A stretch of 36,549 bases of DNA from a virus, in IMG/VR virus record IMGVR_UViG_3300050821_023953, positions 1 through 36,549 of that record; one strand, given 5' to 3'. The notes under the pieces are model-generated. The model was not told the origin of the DNA. It saw nothing but the letters and a program-made list of their open reading frames with translations, and did no database searches. A program made the position numbers and the translations under genes. Positions within the stretch are counted from its first letter, which is position 1; each line of letters begins with the position of its first letter. Positions 15,113 through 23,109 of this stretch are shown here, piece by piece.

Positions 15113-15883
15113 CTGGTTGGAGTGAGTTTCGACCAGATAGAAGTTGGTGACGTTACCCGAACAGGCGTTGGTCGCCAGAACGGGATAGATTTCCCGGTCG
15201 CCTTCGAGCAGCGTCCAGGGGAAGTTGGTTTTGACTGTGATGTAGTTCGTGCCGTTGAGGCTGATCGACCACGACAGCGGGAAGTTTTGCGACGCGCCCG
15301 ATGCCAGCGCGGCGGTGTTGCCGGTCGTGAAATTGGTATTCGCGCCGGCGCTGTTCGTGTATTGCAGGCCCGTGTTCCATGCGGCCGTGGCGAAGTAGAT
15401 CGTATAAGTGTTGGTTGTGGTCGCTGTCGAACCGCAACCGGACCAATACCAGGTGTCGCCGAATTTCTGGTTGATCGTGAAGTGCTGAACGATCTGGTTC
15501 GACGCGGTGTTGAAGTTCGTGCCAGCGCCGGCCGCCAGGACAATGCCGGTGTAGTTGGAGACGACTGCCGCGAAGTTCGGCTGGCCGGTTTGGTATGGCT
15601 GCGCTGCGCAGTCCAAGGTCCAAAGTCCAAGGTCCAAAGCCGCTAACGCACCGAAGGCGAAAGCCAAAATACGGCCGCGACGGTGCCTGCGTGTGCAATG
15701 GCGATCGCTGTGTCGCCCGAGACGGGCGCGCGCCGCAGGCGGATGGAAGAACGACGCCAGGGTTTGTTTGCGCTTGCGCGCGCGGAGGAATGCCATTGCC
15801 CAAACGCTAAAGAGCGCAAGGACGACGGTGATGAAGATCAGCGCCACGAAGAGCGCGAACGAATTTGCCAAAAGGAAGTTCAT
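15110..15883 (-). CDS. Composite ORF: membrane segment, repeat-derived linker, Thr/Asn-rich beta domain
   Basis: 257 residues. Residues 8-33 form a strong transmembrane helix (ALFVALIFITVVLALFSVW) followed by KRK. Residues about 48-58 come from a GC-rich palindromic repeat and about 82-91 from a TCCAAGG-type repeat (LDLGLWTLD). Residues 92-257 are a Thr/Asn-rich, probably beta domain (FTINQKFGDTWYWSGC). The two ends look like parts of different proteins joined in frame through repeats. The C-terminal part sits right after the major capsid gene, so it may be a capsid accessory protein. An A/C-rich leader precedes the ATG. Confidence 0.5.
   Translation of the reverse strand: MNFLLANSFALFVALIFITVVLALFSVWAMAFLRARKRKQTLASFFHPPAARARLGRHSDRHCTRRHRRGRILAFAFGALAALDLGLWTLDCAAQPYQTGQPNFAAVVSNYTGIVLAAGAGTNFNTASNQIVQHFTINQKFGDTWYWSGCGSTATTTNTYTIYFATAAWNTGLQYTNSAGANTNFTTGNTAALASGASQNFPLSWSISLNGTNYITVKTNFPWTLLEGDREIYPVLATNACSGNVTNFYLVETHSNQ
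15611..15639. repeat. GTCCAAGGTCCAAA-type repeat, copy 1
   Basis: Four tandem GTCCAA(G/A) units in frame in the composite 257-residue ORF. A related copy is at 33814-33848. Confidence 0.8.
15711..15735. repeat. GC palindrome repeat, copy 2
   Basis: TGTCGCCCGAGACGGGCGCG inside the composite 257-residue ORF. Confidence 0.75.
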
Positions 15884-15916
15884 AGTAGTTTCGATTTGTG
15901 GTTCGTTGCGGTTGGT

Positions 15917-16975
15917 TCAGCCGAGCGGGTTCTGCAACAGATAGCCGGCGAGCGGCACGACCAGCTTTTCCGTGACGTAGTGCTCGGTTCGGTGGATGTC
16001 CGACTTAACGGTCTCGTCGCGGTAGGACATCACGCGAACCAGATCGGGCTCGCCGCCGCCGCCGTTGACTTGCATGGCCGGGCCGGTCCCGCCCGTGGCG
16101 TTGGTGACTTCGCTCGTGAACGCCGTCCAATAGAACGTGCGGCCAAAGCTGGGTTCCATGAGGTCGGTCCGGTTTGGCGCGGTGTAACAGAGGAACGCGT
16201 TGTTGCCCCAGATGTCGGCCGGCGAGAAGACCTGGCCTTCGTTGTTGGTCGCGTTGATCGATCGCGCGATGTGAACGTTCGGAATCTGGAAGTATTTCTT
16301 GAGCGCTTCCACGTCCACCACGCCGGTCACGGTGTATTTGAAGAAGTCAACCACCTTCGGATGAACCGAGAGCGCGTTGACGCACGGCTGGGTCAGGACC
16401 AGCGTGTTCGGCATCATGCCGATTTGCGCGCGGACGGCTTCGCGCGCCGCGTCCGTGTCGGTCTTGGGCTGCGAATTGGCGTCGTTCCATTTGATCGCAA
16501 CGCCGGCAGCCGTGACCAGCGCGCCGGTGACCAGGTTGTAAACGCGAATCTCGCGATTGATCTTCATGGTATCGACCAGGCGACGGACCATGGTCTGGTC
16601 GAGATCGAAGTAGTTCGCGTATTTGGCGCGCTCTTCGTCGGCGACCGGTCCTTCAAGCCCGTAGTCCTGGCAGAAGTAGTTGTCGTTATCGATCGACAGC
16701 TTCATGCGCGGATAGGCGGTGCCAGGCGCGCGGGCGACGATGTTCGGGCGCTCGGCGAGTTCGGACGCTTTGAAGCGGTAGAACTGCGCCGCCTGGAGCG
16801 CGGATGGAAACGCGGGCAGGATGTCCTCGGCGACGAATCCTGAATCGTCAGCCATGAACAGGTTGGCGACGGTCGTCAGGATGGGATTGAGCGTCGCGTT
16901 GGTATCGAGCGCTTGCGCCGTGGCGGTCGGAACGAGCACGCCGTTGCGCAGGCGGAAATGTTTGCTGGATTTCAT
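15917..16975 (-). CDS. Major capsid protein (Mu gpT position)
   Basis: 352 residues. The N-terminus (LFMADDSGFVAEDILPAFPS) and central segments such as YFDLDQTMVRRLVDTMKINRE and SHIHRTEHYVTEKLV-like C-terminal residues fit a HK97-fold shell protein of the Mu-like/Rhodobacter type. It follows the protease/scaffold and decoration genes. Its start is preceded by an A/C-only leader (CCAACTAACAA) with no Shine-Dalgarno, a feature of the strongly expressed virion genes here. It should be the most abundant virion protein. Confidence 0.8.
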   Translation of the reverse strand: MKSSKHFRLRNGVLVPTATAQALDTNATLNPILTTVANLFMADDSGFVAEDILPAFPSALQAAQFYRFKASELAERPNIVARAPGTAYPRMKLSIDNDNYFCQDYGLEGPVADEERAKYANYFDLDQTMVRRLVDTMKINREIRVYNLVTGALVTAAGVAIKWNDANSQPKTDTDAAREAVRAQIGMMPNTLVLTQPCVNALSVHPKVVDFFKYTVTGVVDVEALKKYFQIPNVHIARSINATNNEGQVFSPADIWGNNAFLCYTAPNRTDLMEPSFGRTFYWTAFTSEVTNATGGTGPAMQVNGGGGEPDLVRVMSYRDETVKSDIHRTEHYVTEKLVVPLAGYLLQNPLG

Positions 16976-17003
16976 TTGTTAGTTGGGTCGAAGTGGGATG
17001 CGG

Positions 17004-17399
17004 TTAAAAGGCCACGAATTGGGAATCCAGGACCTCGATGAAATCGTTCGCGACGGCGTTCTTCTCGCCGACGAAAACGCCGATAGCGGTGTCGCCCGTG
17101 TTCGCCTGGACAACTGTTCCGCCGTTGACGGGCTTGACGGCGTGGCCGGTCGTGATCGCGCCGCTCGCAATCATGCGAGACGTGCCCTGCTTGCCGAGCA
17201 AGCGGACGTTCCATGCGGTATCGCCTTCGAGCCGCTCGTAAAGCGTGCCGATCGGTTGGATGGTTGCGGTCGCGCTGTAGAGCTGGATGGTGCGCGTGCC
17301 GGGAATGAGTTCGACGAGGTAGCCTTCCTTGCCAACCAGGTTGGCGGGAACCGCGGCGGCAAAGCTGGCGTAACCTCTGTCTGTGTATGGGATTTTCAT
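17004..17399 (-). CDS. Capsid decoration protein (DUF2190-like)
   Basis: 131 residues. The run AVPANLVGKEGYLVELIPG and later IGVFVGEKNAVANDFIEVL show the small beta-barrel pattern of head-decoration proteins, with GxxxGVxV-type turns. It sits between the protease/scaffold gene and the major capsid gene, the usual place for a decoration protein. The ATG at 17399 follows an A/C-rich leader (CAACCGCAACTCAACCACTG). Family assignment is by pattern and position. Confidence 0.65.
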   Translation of the reverse strand: MKIPYTDRGYASFAAAVPANLVGKEGYLVELIPGTRTIQLYSATATIQPIGTLYERLEGDTAWNVRLLGKQGTSRMIASGAITTGHAVKPVNGGTVVQANTGDTAIGVFVGEKNAVANDFIEVLDSQFVAF

Positions 17400-17429
17400 T
17401 TGTCAGTGGTTGAGTTGCGGTTGGGGAGG

Positions 17430-18047
17430 TTAGTTGCGTTGTGCGGCGGCCGCGGCGGTTTTGACCTTGCTCTGCCACGATGCGGCATTCTCGAATCCGC
17501 AGGTTTGCGCATAGAGATCGCGGCCTTCGGAAGTCGCGGCGAAAGCGGTGATCGATTCCTTGTCGGTCTTGCAGTTGCGCGTCTTGCCGTATTCGCGAGC
17601 TTTCGCGATGAACTGCTGATCGGGTTCCATGCCGGACGTAGCCAGCGCGGCGGAATTGCCGGCAGTGGCCGTGGTGAGCGTTCCGCGGCGCAGGCCGGGA
17701 AGCTTGGCCATCTGCGCGCAGGCGGTCGCTTCGTCGGCGATGACCATGTTCGTCCACATCTTGACGGTCTTTTCGTCGGCAGGCGGGATCGCTCCGCGGT
17801 CGATGTGCGGCTGGATTTTCGCCATGGCGGCGGCGGTGGTCGTGCGCTCGTCCATTTTCTCCATGCGCTCGGTGAACGGCTTCATCGCGGCTTGAACGGC
17901 GGCCGTGATCGCGGCGTTGGGATCGGCGGTTGTGATTGCGGTTGTGGCGGCCGCTTGCGCAGTCGCGGGCTTTTCCAGTTTGTCGAGACGGTCGGTCACT
18001 GGCTTGAGGGCCGCGGCGACCGCTGCATTGAGTTCTTCTAGGCTCAT
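17430..18047 (-). CDS. Nested scaffold protein (Mu Z-like), internal in-frame start
   Basis: 205 residues from MSLEELNAAVAAALKPVTDRL, sharing frame and stop with the protease gene. The ATG at 18047 is preceded by GCAACCACAACCAACAAAAAACC, the same A/C-rich leader used by the capsid, decoration and tail genes in this window, though here it lies inside coding sequence. In Mu, scaffold Z is made from such an internal start in gene I. The product is helical, with coiled-coil character at MEKMDERTTTAAA, as expected for a scaffold. Confidence 0.65.
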   Translation of the reverse strand: MSLEELNAAVAAALKPVTDRLDKLEKPATAQAAATTAITTADPNAAITAAVQAAMKPFTERMEKMDERTTTAAAMAKIQPHIDRGAIPPADEKTVKMWTNMVIADEATACAQMAKLPGLRRGTLTTATAGNSAALATSGMEPDQQFIAKAREYGKTRNCKTDKESITAFAATSEGRDLYAQTCGFENAASWQSKVKTAAAAAQRN

Positions 18048-18590
18048 TGGTTTTTTGTTGGTTGTGGTTGCCGCGCTGGCCATGACCGGCGCGTTTTTTG
18101 TGAACGCGGATCGGATCACCAATCCGCCTAAATTTTCCGTGACGTGCGAAAACTCGAACGTGTCCGGGTCCATCTCCCATTGCGGAGAAACTTTTCGGAC
18201 GCGCCGTTCCTTGATTGCCTGGCTCGCCGACGCAGTCCATTTCACGCGCATGCGGATTCCGCCCGTCTTCTCGTCTTCGCCGCCCCACCAGGCTTCGAGC
18301 GGTTCGGCCGAACGTTCCTCGTCCTTGTGGTTGAAATCGAGATACGGTTCGTCGCCATTGCCGGCGCGAGCGGCCGCCCACATGCGTTGCAGGTCGGAGT
18401 TGACGCGCGAGGCCATCTCGGCAGTGACGCGCTGCTTATACGGTTTCTCGGCCGGCGTGCCGTTGATCAGCGGCCGGATCATATGCTCGCCGGGAGCCAT
18501 CCATTGGATCTCGTTGGGCGGTTCGCCGTCCGCGGTGAGCGTCAGATTGTTCGCGAGCGCGCTGCACGTGATGGATTTCGGTTCGTTCAT
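17430..18590 (-). CDS. Mu gpI-like capsid maturation protease
   Basis: 386 residues from the ATG at 18590, which has a strong Shine-Dalgarno (AAAGGAG) and overlaps the stop of the gpG-like gene. The protease core is residues about 70-185: LDFNHKDEERSAEPLEAWW, GGIRMRVKWTASASQAIKER, KVSPQWEMD and the conserved TKNAPVM near 180. This is the Mu I-protein pattern (D-x-x-H, W-T-x-x-A, S-P-x-W). His and Ser in FNHKD and VRKVSPQW are candidate catalytic residues. The C-terminal half is Ala/Thr rich and helical and doubles as scaffold (see nested start). It should cleave scaffold and capsid during head maturation. Confidence 0.8.
   Translation of the reverse strand: MNEPKSITCSALANNLTLTADGEPPNEIQWMAPGEHMIRPLINGTPAEKPYKQRVTAEMASRVNSDLQRMWAAARAGNGDEPYLDFNHKDEERSAEPLEAWWGGEDEKTGGIRMRVKWTASASQAIKERRVRKVSPQWEMDPDTFEFSHVTENLGGLVIRSAFTKNAPVMASAATTTNKKPMSLEELNAAVAAALKPVTDRLDKLEKPATAQAAATTAITTADPNAAITAAVQAAMKPFTERMEKMDERTTTAAAMAKIQPHIDRGAIPPADEKTVKMWTNMVIADEATACAQMAKLPGLRRGTLTTATAGNSAALATSGMEPDQQFIAKAREYGKTRNCKTDKESITAFAATSEGRDLYAQTCGFENAASWQSKVKTAAAAAQRN
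18048..18070 (-). promoter_or_regulatory. A/C-rich internal leader of nested scaffold start
   Basis: GCAACCACAACCAACAAA immediately before the internal ATG at 18047, matching leaders of other virion genes. Confidence 0.55.
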
Positions 18591-19192
18591 TCGGGTGACT
18601 CCTTTTGCAGCAATCGGTTGACGACGCGCTGGCCGCGATCCAAAAGCTGGCGGCTGAATTCGTCGGGATCGGGCAACGCGGTCGGGTCGGCTTCCTGATC
18701 GACCGAAGGCGTGAGCAGGTATTCGACCTGGAGGAATTGCGAATTGGGATCGATGCGCGCGGCGAGGAACGCGTGATCGTTCGCTTTGACGAAGATCAGC
18801 TTGAGGCCGGTCTCGTGTTCGAACACGGACGGCGCGCGATTGTAAGCTTCGTCGCTCTCGGGGATCGCAAGGTTCTGGACGCGCTTCGCCGTGATCGGAC
18901 CGCCGAAAACCTTTTGCGCAATGGTCGGGTCGGCGATGTTGATCGTGATTCTGTCGTCGCTCGGTTGCTCCGGAGAATTGACTGAGTTTGCGATCCTTAA
19001 CCAAAGATGCGAGCGGCGGTCCGGCGCAAGCTTGTTCGCGTCCGATCGATCCTTCGCGCGGAAATGTTGCTTGAGGCGGTTCTGTCCTTCGCGACCGACA
19101 GCGGCCATCACCGGGCGCAGGAAACGCGCGCGATCGATGATCAAGCCCATGTCGCGCTCAAAGCCTTCGTCGTTGATCTGGACGGAGATCAT
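18587..19192 (-). CDS. Mu gpG-like virion morphogenesis protein
   Basis: 201 residues. The N-terminal segment RARFLRPVMAAVGREGQNRLKQHF followed by ANKLAPDRRSHLWLRIA is typical of the phage virion morphogenesis (Phage_tail_S) family. The C-terminal part contains PSVFEHETGLKLIF and ARID, then a charged helix. It follows the portal gene with an ATGA overlap and precedes the protease gene with another ATGA overlap. A GGAGGCG site stands upstream of its ATG. It probably helps join head and tail. Confidence 0.65.
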   Translation of the reverse strand: MISVQINDEGFERDMGLIIDRARFLRPVMAAVGREGQNRLKQHFRAKDRSDANKLAPDRRSHLWLRIANSVNSPEQPSDDRITINIADPTIAQKVFGGPITAKRVQNLAIPESDEAYNRAPSVFEHETGLKLIFVKANDHAFLAARIDPNSQFLQVEYLLTPSVDQEADPTALPDPDEFSRQLLDRGQRVVNRLLQKESPE

Positions 19193-21159
19193 CTCGCGCC
19201 TCCGCGTCTCATGTATGCGCCGACCGCTCCATTGATGGCCGCGGCGCCCATTGCTTTCTCTAAAGCCTGAGCGAGATGCGTCCGATCCAGTTTGTTGAAC
19301 AGTTCGGGAAAATGTTTCTGCGCGCGTTCGAGCGTCGCGATGAACTGGCGGTCGGAGAGATCGCCGTTTTTTGCAGCGGCGATTAGTTCGCGGAAGTATG
19401 GCTTCACGCCGGAGAGCCAGCGCGCCTGAACGCCGGTCAGGTTTTCCATCACGTTGTTTGTGAGCTTGTCCATTGCCGCGGCCGCGGCGGCAGTGGACGT
19501 GAACCGGCCGGACGCGCTGTCGCTCTCGGGATTCGGAACCGTGGGCTTGGGTTCGCTCGGCGGTTTGTCATCGGGCGTGAGCGCCGCGGCCGGCCCGATA
19601 AAGACGGGTTCGCCAGGGGAAGGCACGGGAATGTCGAGCTGCTCGTAAAGATGCTGCTCGGGAACTGGCAAACCCATGCCAACCACGATTTGATATTTCT
19701 GCGCGACGGCGACCTGGTCTTTCGTTTCCTTGGTGGACGGCACGGCAATGGGACATTCGTCGTCGTTGCCGAAGTTCATCCGGCAGCAAGCCGGCAGGAG
19801 TTGATCGTTGAGGACGTCGGCCGTGCGCTGGCCAACCGACTGGACGCGTTCGTTCTCGCCTTCCTTGTGGATCTTGCCGAGCGCCTGGCTGCCGCGCTGG
19901 CCCTGCGAGGTCGTGAGCGTCTGGCCCAGGATGATGATGTCAACGATCTCGTCGCAGGAATCGAGCAACACTTTTTGCGGGTTCTCACGAGCGTTGCCTT
20001 CGCCCTTCTCGAAATTGATTTTCGTTCCGTCCGGGAACACGCCGTAGCCGGCGCTGCCCATTCGACGCATCATGTCGTCGATCAAATCGAGCAAACCCTG
20101 TCGCGCCGGATCGTAAGTAGCCCAGCGCAATGGCGAGCCGAAGATTTGCGCGAAATTGATGAACCATTCCCAGGCGAAGTTTTGCGCGGCCCAATAGAAC
20201 GCCAGGATTCGAAGCATCGCGCCGCTGAGCGGATGCCCGGACTTCTGTTTGAAAATCGAGATGATGAATTTGTTCAGCGGGAACTCGGTCCACATTCCGG
20301 ACTGTTCGGAGTAGTCGGCATTCGAGAACGCGACCTCTTGCGCGAAGAGCATCAACTCGTCTTGCTGCATCTGCGTCGCGCCATAGCCGTAACCGGGATA
20401 GCCGTAGTAACGCGGATGCACCCAGCGCGTCGAACGCGGCGTCCAAAGCTGGATCGGGGTGATCGTGCGCGAATCGGTCGCGGTATTCTGTTTCGGGTTG
20501 CTGCCCGATTTCGATTTCGGGCTGAGATCGAGTTGCAGCGTGCGCAACTCCCAATTGATTTCGAGCACGCTGATTCCCTTGCCGACTGCGTCCATCACAT
20601 CCCGGAGCGTGTTGTCGAAATTATTTTCGTTCTTCTTGACGTCCGGCTTCATTGTCCAGATGAACGCATCAAGTATTCGGCAGCGGCGCTCGGCTTCAGG
20701 ACTCGGCGTTTGTCCGCGCGGGGCGAAGGGTTGCAGGTTCCAATCGAGACCGACCACGCCGTCTTTGAGCTTGTTGAGGTTGGTCGAGAGACGCGGCCAG
20801 GTCTGTTCCATCAGGTCCATTGCCAGCCACGACGCGACCAGGTTGCCGGCCATCATGCCGCGGAAGATGTTTTCCAGGATTCGCGGCGTGTAATAGTGGA
20901 CGTAGGACGCCATCCACCGGTCGCGAGCCGAAGGGAGGATGATGGTCCGAACGGCCTGTTCTTGAGCAGGCCCACTTTGTCCCACACTTTGTCCTGCACT
21001 TTGTCGATTCCCGTTTCCGGATCGGGACGACAAAGTGGGTGACAAAGTGGGTGACAAAGTGTTTTGGGGAGCCGCGGCCTGGACGCGGCCGGGCTGCCAA
21101 TGCTCCGCGCCGATCCGCGGGGCGCGCCAGGATGGGATGACGGTGCTACGCAAGGGCAC
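19189..21159 (-). CDS. Portal protein (DUF935, Mu gp29-like)
   Basis: 656 residues by the GTG at 21159; the start is uncertain because GGGAGG abuts the GTG and the first 70 residues are repeat-rich. Residues about 33-62 are encoded by an inverted pair of GACAAAGTG triple repeats. The conserved DUF935 portion begins near RDRWMASYVHYYTPR: KDGVVGLDWNLQPF, KGISVLEINWE, FPLNKFIISIFKQKSGHPL, FAWEWFINFAQIFGSPLRW, IIILGQTLTTSQGQRGSQALGK. Forms the head vertex channel for DNA. No MuF gene follows it; gpG comes next. Confidence 0.85.
   Translation of the reverse strand: MPLRSTVIPSWRAPRIGAEHWQPGRVQAAAPQNTLSPTLSPTLSSRSGNGNRQSAGQSVGQSGPAQEQAVRTIILPSARDRWMASYVHYYTPRILENIFRGMMAGNLVASWLAMDLMEQTWPRLSTNLNKLKDGVVGLDWNLQPFAPRGQTPSPEAERRCRILDAFIWTMKPDVKKNENNFDNTLRDVMDAVGKGISVLEINWELRTLQLDLSPKSKSGSNPKQNTATDSRTITPIQLWTPRSTRWVHPRYYGYPGYGYGATQMQQDELMLFAQEVAFSNADYSEQSGMWTEFPLNKFIISIFKQKSGHPLSGAMLRILAFYWAAQNFAWEWFINFAQIFGSPLRWATYDPARQGLLDLIDDMMRRMGSAGYGVFPDGTKINFEKGEGNARENPQKVLLDSCDEIVDIIILGQTLTTSQGQRGSQALGKIHKEGENERVQSVGQRTADVLNDQLLPACCRMNFGNDDECPIAVPSTKETKDQVAVAQKYQIVVGMGLPVPEQHLYEQLDIPVPSPGEPVFIGPAAALTPDDKPPSEPKPTVPNPESDSASGRFTSTAAAAAAMDKLTNNVMENLTGVQARWLSGVKPYFRELIAAAKNGDLSDRQFIATLERAQKHFPELFNKLDRTHLAQALEKAMGAAAINGAVGAYMRRGGAR
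20973..21061. repeat. Inverted pair of GACAAAGTG triple repeats, copies 6 and 7
   Basis: CACTTTGTC units at 20973, 20985, 20997 face GACAAAGTG units at 21029, 21041, 21053, with a 23-bp spacer holding its own short palindrome (ATTCCCG/CGGGA). The arms could form a 33-bp stem. It is read in frame inside the portal N-terminus. Confidence 0.9.
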
Positions 21160-21361
21160 CTCCCATGTCGCGTCGTAGCCTTGGAGCGAAGACGGATTGC
21201 AAAATGCCAGACGAGGACCCTTTTTGACCGTTTCCCACTTCCGCGGGAGAGATTTTAATGGCCGCAGCGCGTTGCCGCGTGCGGGCTACAGGCGAAGGGA
21301 CCGCCGAGCGCGGGATAGACACGACCCCAAACGGCCTTGGGCATCCTAGAGCGAAGTCCTG

Positions 21362-21467
21362 AACCACAGAGGCACAGAGACACAGAGATGGAAAGGAACA
21401 TCGACGTCGGGGCCCAAGACCGACACTCCGCAGTCTTTTCTCTGTGCCTCTGTGGCTCTGTGGTGAA
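21362..21467. repeat. Inverted repeat element (CACAGAGGCACAGAGA arms)
   Basis: Arm AACCACAGAGGCACAGAGAC (21362-21388) and its complement TTCTCTGTGCCTCTGTGGCT (21438-21467) flank a 49-bp core. It lies between the terminase stop (21472) and portal start, in the only gene-free stretch of 300 bp in the packaging region. The rest (21160-21361) shows nothing I can assign. This type of element is common in several bacterial genomes. Confidence 0.8.
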
Positions 21468-21471
21468 AATG

Positions 21472-23109
21472 TCATACGAGCCGGTGCGGAACGAACATGC
21501 TGAACCGTTGCGTCTGGACGCCGAGCCGGTAAGTCGCCGGGTCGAGCGATTCGATTGCGTCGGTCTTGCCGATGAGCGCTTCGACGGCGAGCTTGCCGGC
21601 ATCGAAGGTGTCGCCGTGCATCCCGTCCGGCGATGGCTTGCAAACGAATTTGCCGCGGTCCTTCTTGACCAGCCGGTGATCGGTGCGGACATAGACCTGC
21701 GGCGGGAGCGTCAGGCAATTGTCCTCAAGCACGCCGACGTATTGGTCGCCAAGGAATTCCTTCCAGTTGGTCGGCTTCTCCAGGGACGGCCGTTGTTCGG
21801 GCGTGATGCCTTCGCTGGCGACGATCAACCGGACGGCGACTTCCGCGCGGAGCAATCGCCGCAAGTCTTCCGCGAAATACTTTTCGTTCGTCGCATCGAT
21901 GCACATCGACTTAACGCGACCGCCCGGCCGGCGATTGATCACGGTGACGATTTGCGACAAGCGTTCGCGCGCGACTTCCGGATCGCGCGTCTTCCAAACC
22001 ACGAACGCCTTGATCACGACGTCGATGGCGCTGCCCTGGACGATTGCGCAAACCGAAGGGTTGCTCGTGTCTTCGGTCGTGGTTGCAACGTCGAAACCGA
22101 TTGCGGTCGTCGCGTCGGGATCGAGATTGAGCGCGAGCCAGGCAATCGCCGAATCGAAGTCGCCGTCCTCATCGATCAGGAACAGTGAACATTTGTTCAC
22201 CCCGCGTTCCTGCGCGGTTTTGAGCAGCAGCAAATTGCAAGCGGCCGTCCCTCCGACGATCCATTGCAAACCGTGATTGATGCGCCAGCCTTCCTTGCTG
22301 ATCGCGCGCTGGAACGATTGCGTCGGCGTGATTTCTTCGCCGGTCCGGACGTCGAATATTTTCTTGCCAGCCAGGTGCGTGTCGAAAGCGTCGGCGCGCA
22401 GCACGGGAATTCCCGATTCGCTCTCATACCAATTGCCGCGTGGGTTGGGAGTGAACTGCATGCCGGCCGGAGCGGCGAGCAGCTCGAACGAAGCGTGCGT
22501 ATCGTCCTGCGGCGGCGTGGTGGACAAAACGACTTTGAATTCCTGCTGCGTGTCGATGATCGGCTCGATGGCGATCCACAAGTCCATGAACCCGCGAATG
22601 AACGCGATCTCGTCAAGCAGCACAGTCCCGGACCAGCCGCGCGCGGTCGCGACGTTCGGTGCGATGACCTTCGTTCGCGAATAGCGCGTGCGGTCGTGAT
22701 AGACGCGGAATTCGAGCCGCTGTTTTTCAAACAGATCGGCGAAGTCATCCGCGCTCAATGACTGGACAAGCTTGTCCTTGCCGGCATCGGCCGTGGCGAA
22801 TTGCATCCCCGCCTCCCTGGCGTCAGACTGAAATCGTTCGGCCGCGCCCTGCAGGACGCCCGCTTCCTTTTCGATCAAATCACGCGCGGCATTGCTCGAT
22901 GCCTCGGTCGCCTTCAAAACGATTTCCGTGCCGAGCAAAAGCGATGCGCTGGCATAGATGACCGTGTAGTTGGGAATCTTCATCATCTTGAGCAGCGCAA
23001 TGTCCGCCAGCGTGGTGGACTTGCCGGCCTGGCGCTCGAATAGCATCGCGAAGACGCGGCGCAATTTCATGGCGCGGATCGCTTCGGATTGGTAAGGACG
23101 GCGCTTCAC
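21472..23109 (-). CDS. Terminase large subunit (Mu gp28-like)
   Basis: 545 residues from the GTG at 23109, which overlaps the TGA of the small terminase gene (GTGA) and follows GGGGAGGATT; the open frame upstream is antisense-like shadow. ATPase: Walker A ERQAGKST (25-32), Walker B VLLDE (163-167), coupling motif STT (196-198). RNase H-like nuclease acidic residues: Asp340 in GFDVATT, Asp405 in CIDATNE, Asp500/Asp503 in HGDTFDAGK. Length is normal for the family. It packages DNA into the prohead. The stop lies 4 bp from an inverted repeat element. Confidence 0.9.
   Translation of the reverse strand: MKRRPYQSEAIRAMKLRRVFAMLFERQAGKSTTLADIALLKMMKIPNYTVIYASASLLLGTEIVLKATEASSNAARDLIEKEAGVLQGAAERFQSDAREAGMQFATADAGKDKLVQSLSADDFADLFEKQRLEFRVYHDRTRYSRTKVIAPNVATARGWSGTVLLDEIAFIRGFMDLWIAIEPIIDTQQEFKVVLSTTPPQDDTHASFELLAAPAGMQFTPNPRGNWYESESGIPVLRADAFDTHLAGKKIFDVRTGEEITPTQSFQRAISKEGWRINHGLQWIVGGTAACNLLLLKTAQERGVNKCSLFLIDEDGDFDSAIAWLALNLDPDATTAIGFDVATTTEDTSNPSVCAIVQGSAIDVVIKAFVVWKTRDPEVARERLSQIVTVINRRPGGRVKSMCIDATNEKYFAEDLRRLLRAEVAVRLIVASEGITPEQRPSLEKPTNWKEFLGDQYVGVLEDNCLTLPPQVYVRTDHRLVKKDRGKFVCKPSPDGMHGDTFDAGKLAVEALIGKTDAIESLDPATYRLGVQTQRFSMFVPHRLV

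Noticed and set aside
16983-18041. Long plus-strand ORF opposite protease and decoration genes
   Set aside because: Antisense shadow; the minus strand encodes recognisable Mu gpI-like and decoration proteins with coupled starts. The same holds for plus-strand ORFs at 15683-16843, 19651-21042 and 34612-35808.
16972-18381. Minus-strand ORF of 469 codons overlapping the protease
   Set aside because: Arg/His-rich out-of-frame shadow of the protease, scaffold and decoration genes.
21362-21467. Insertion sequence between terminase and portal
   Set aside because: The inverted element is only about 105 bp with no transposase; at most a non-autonomous element.
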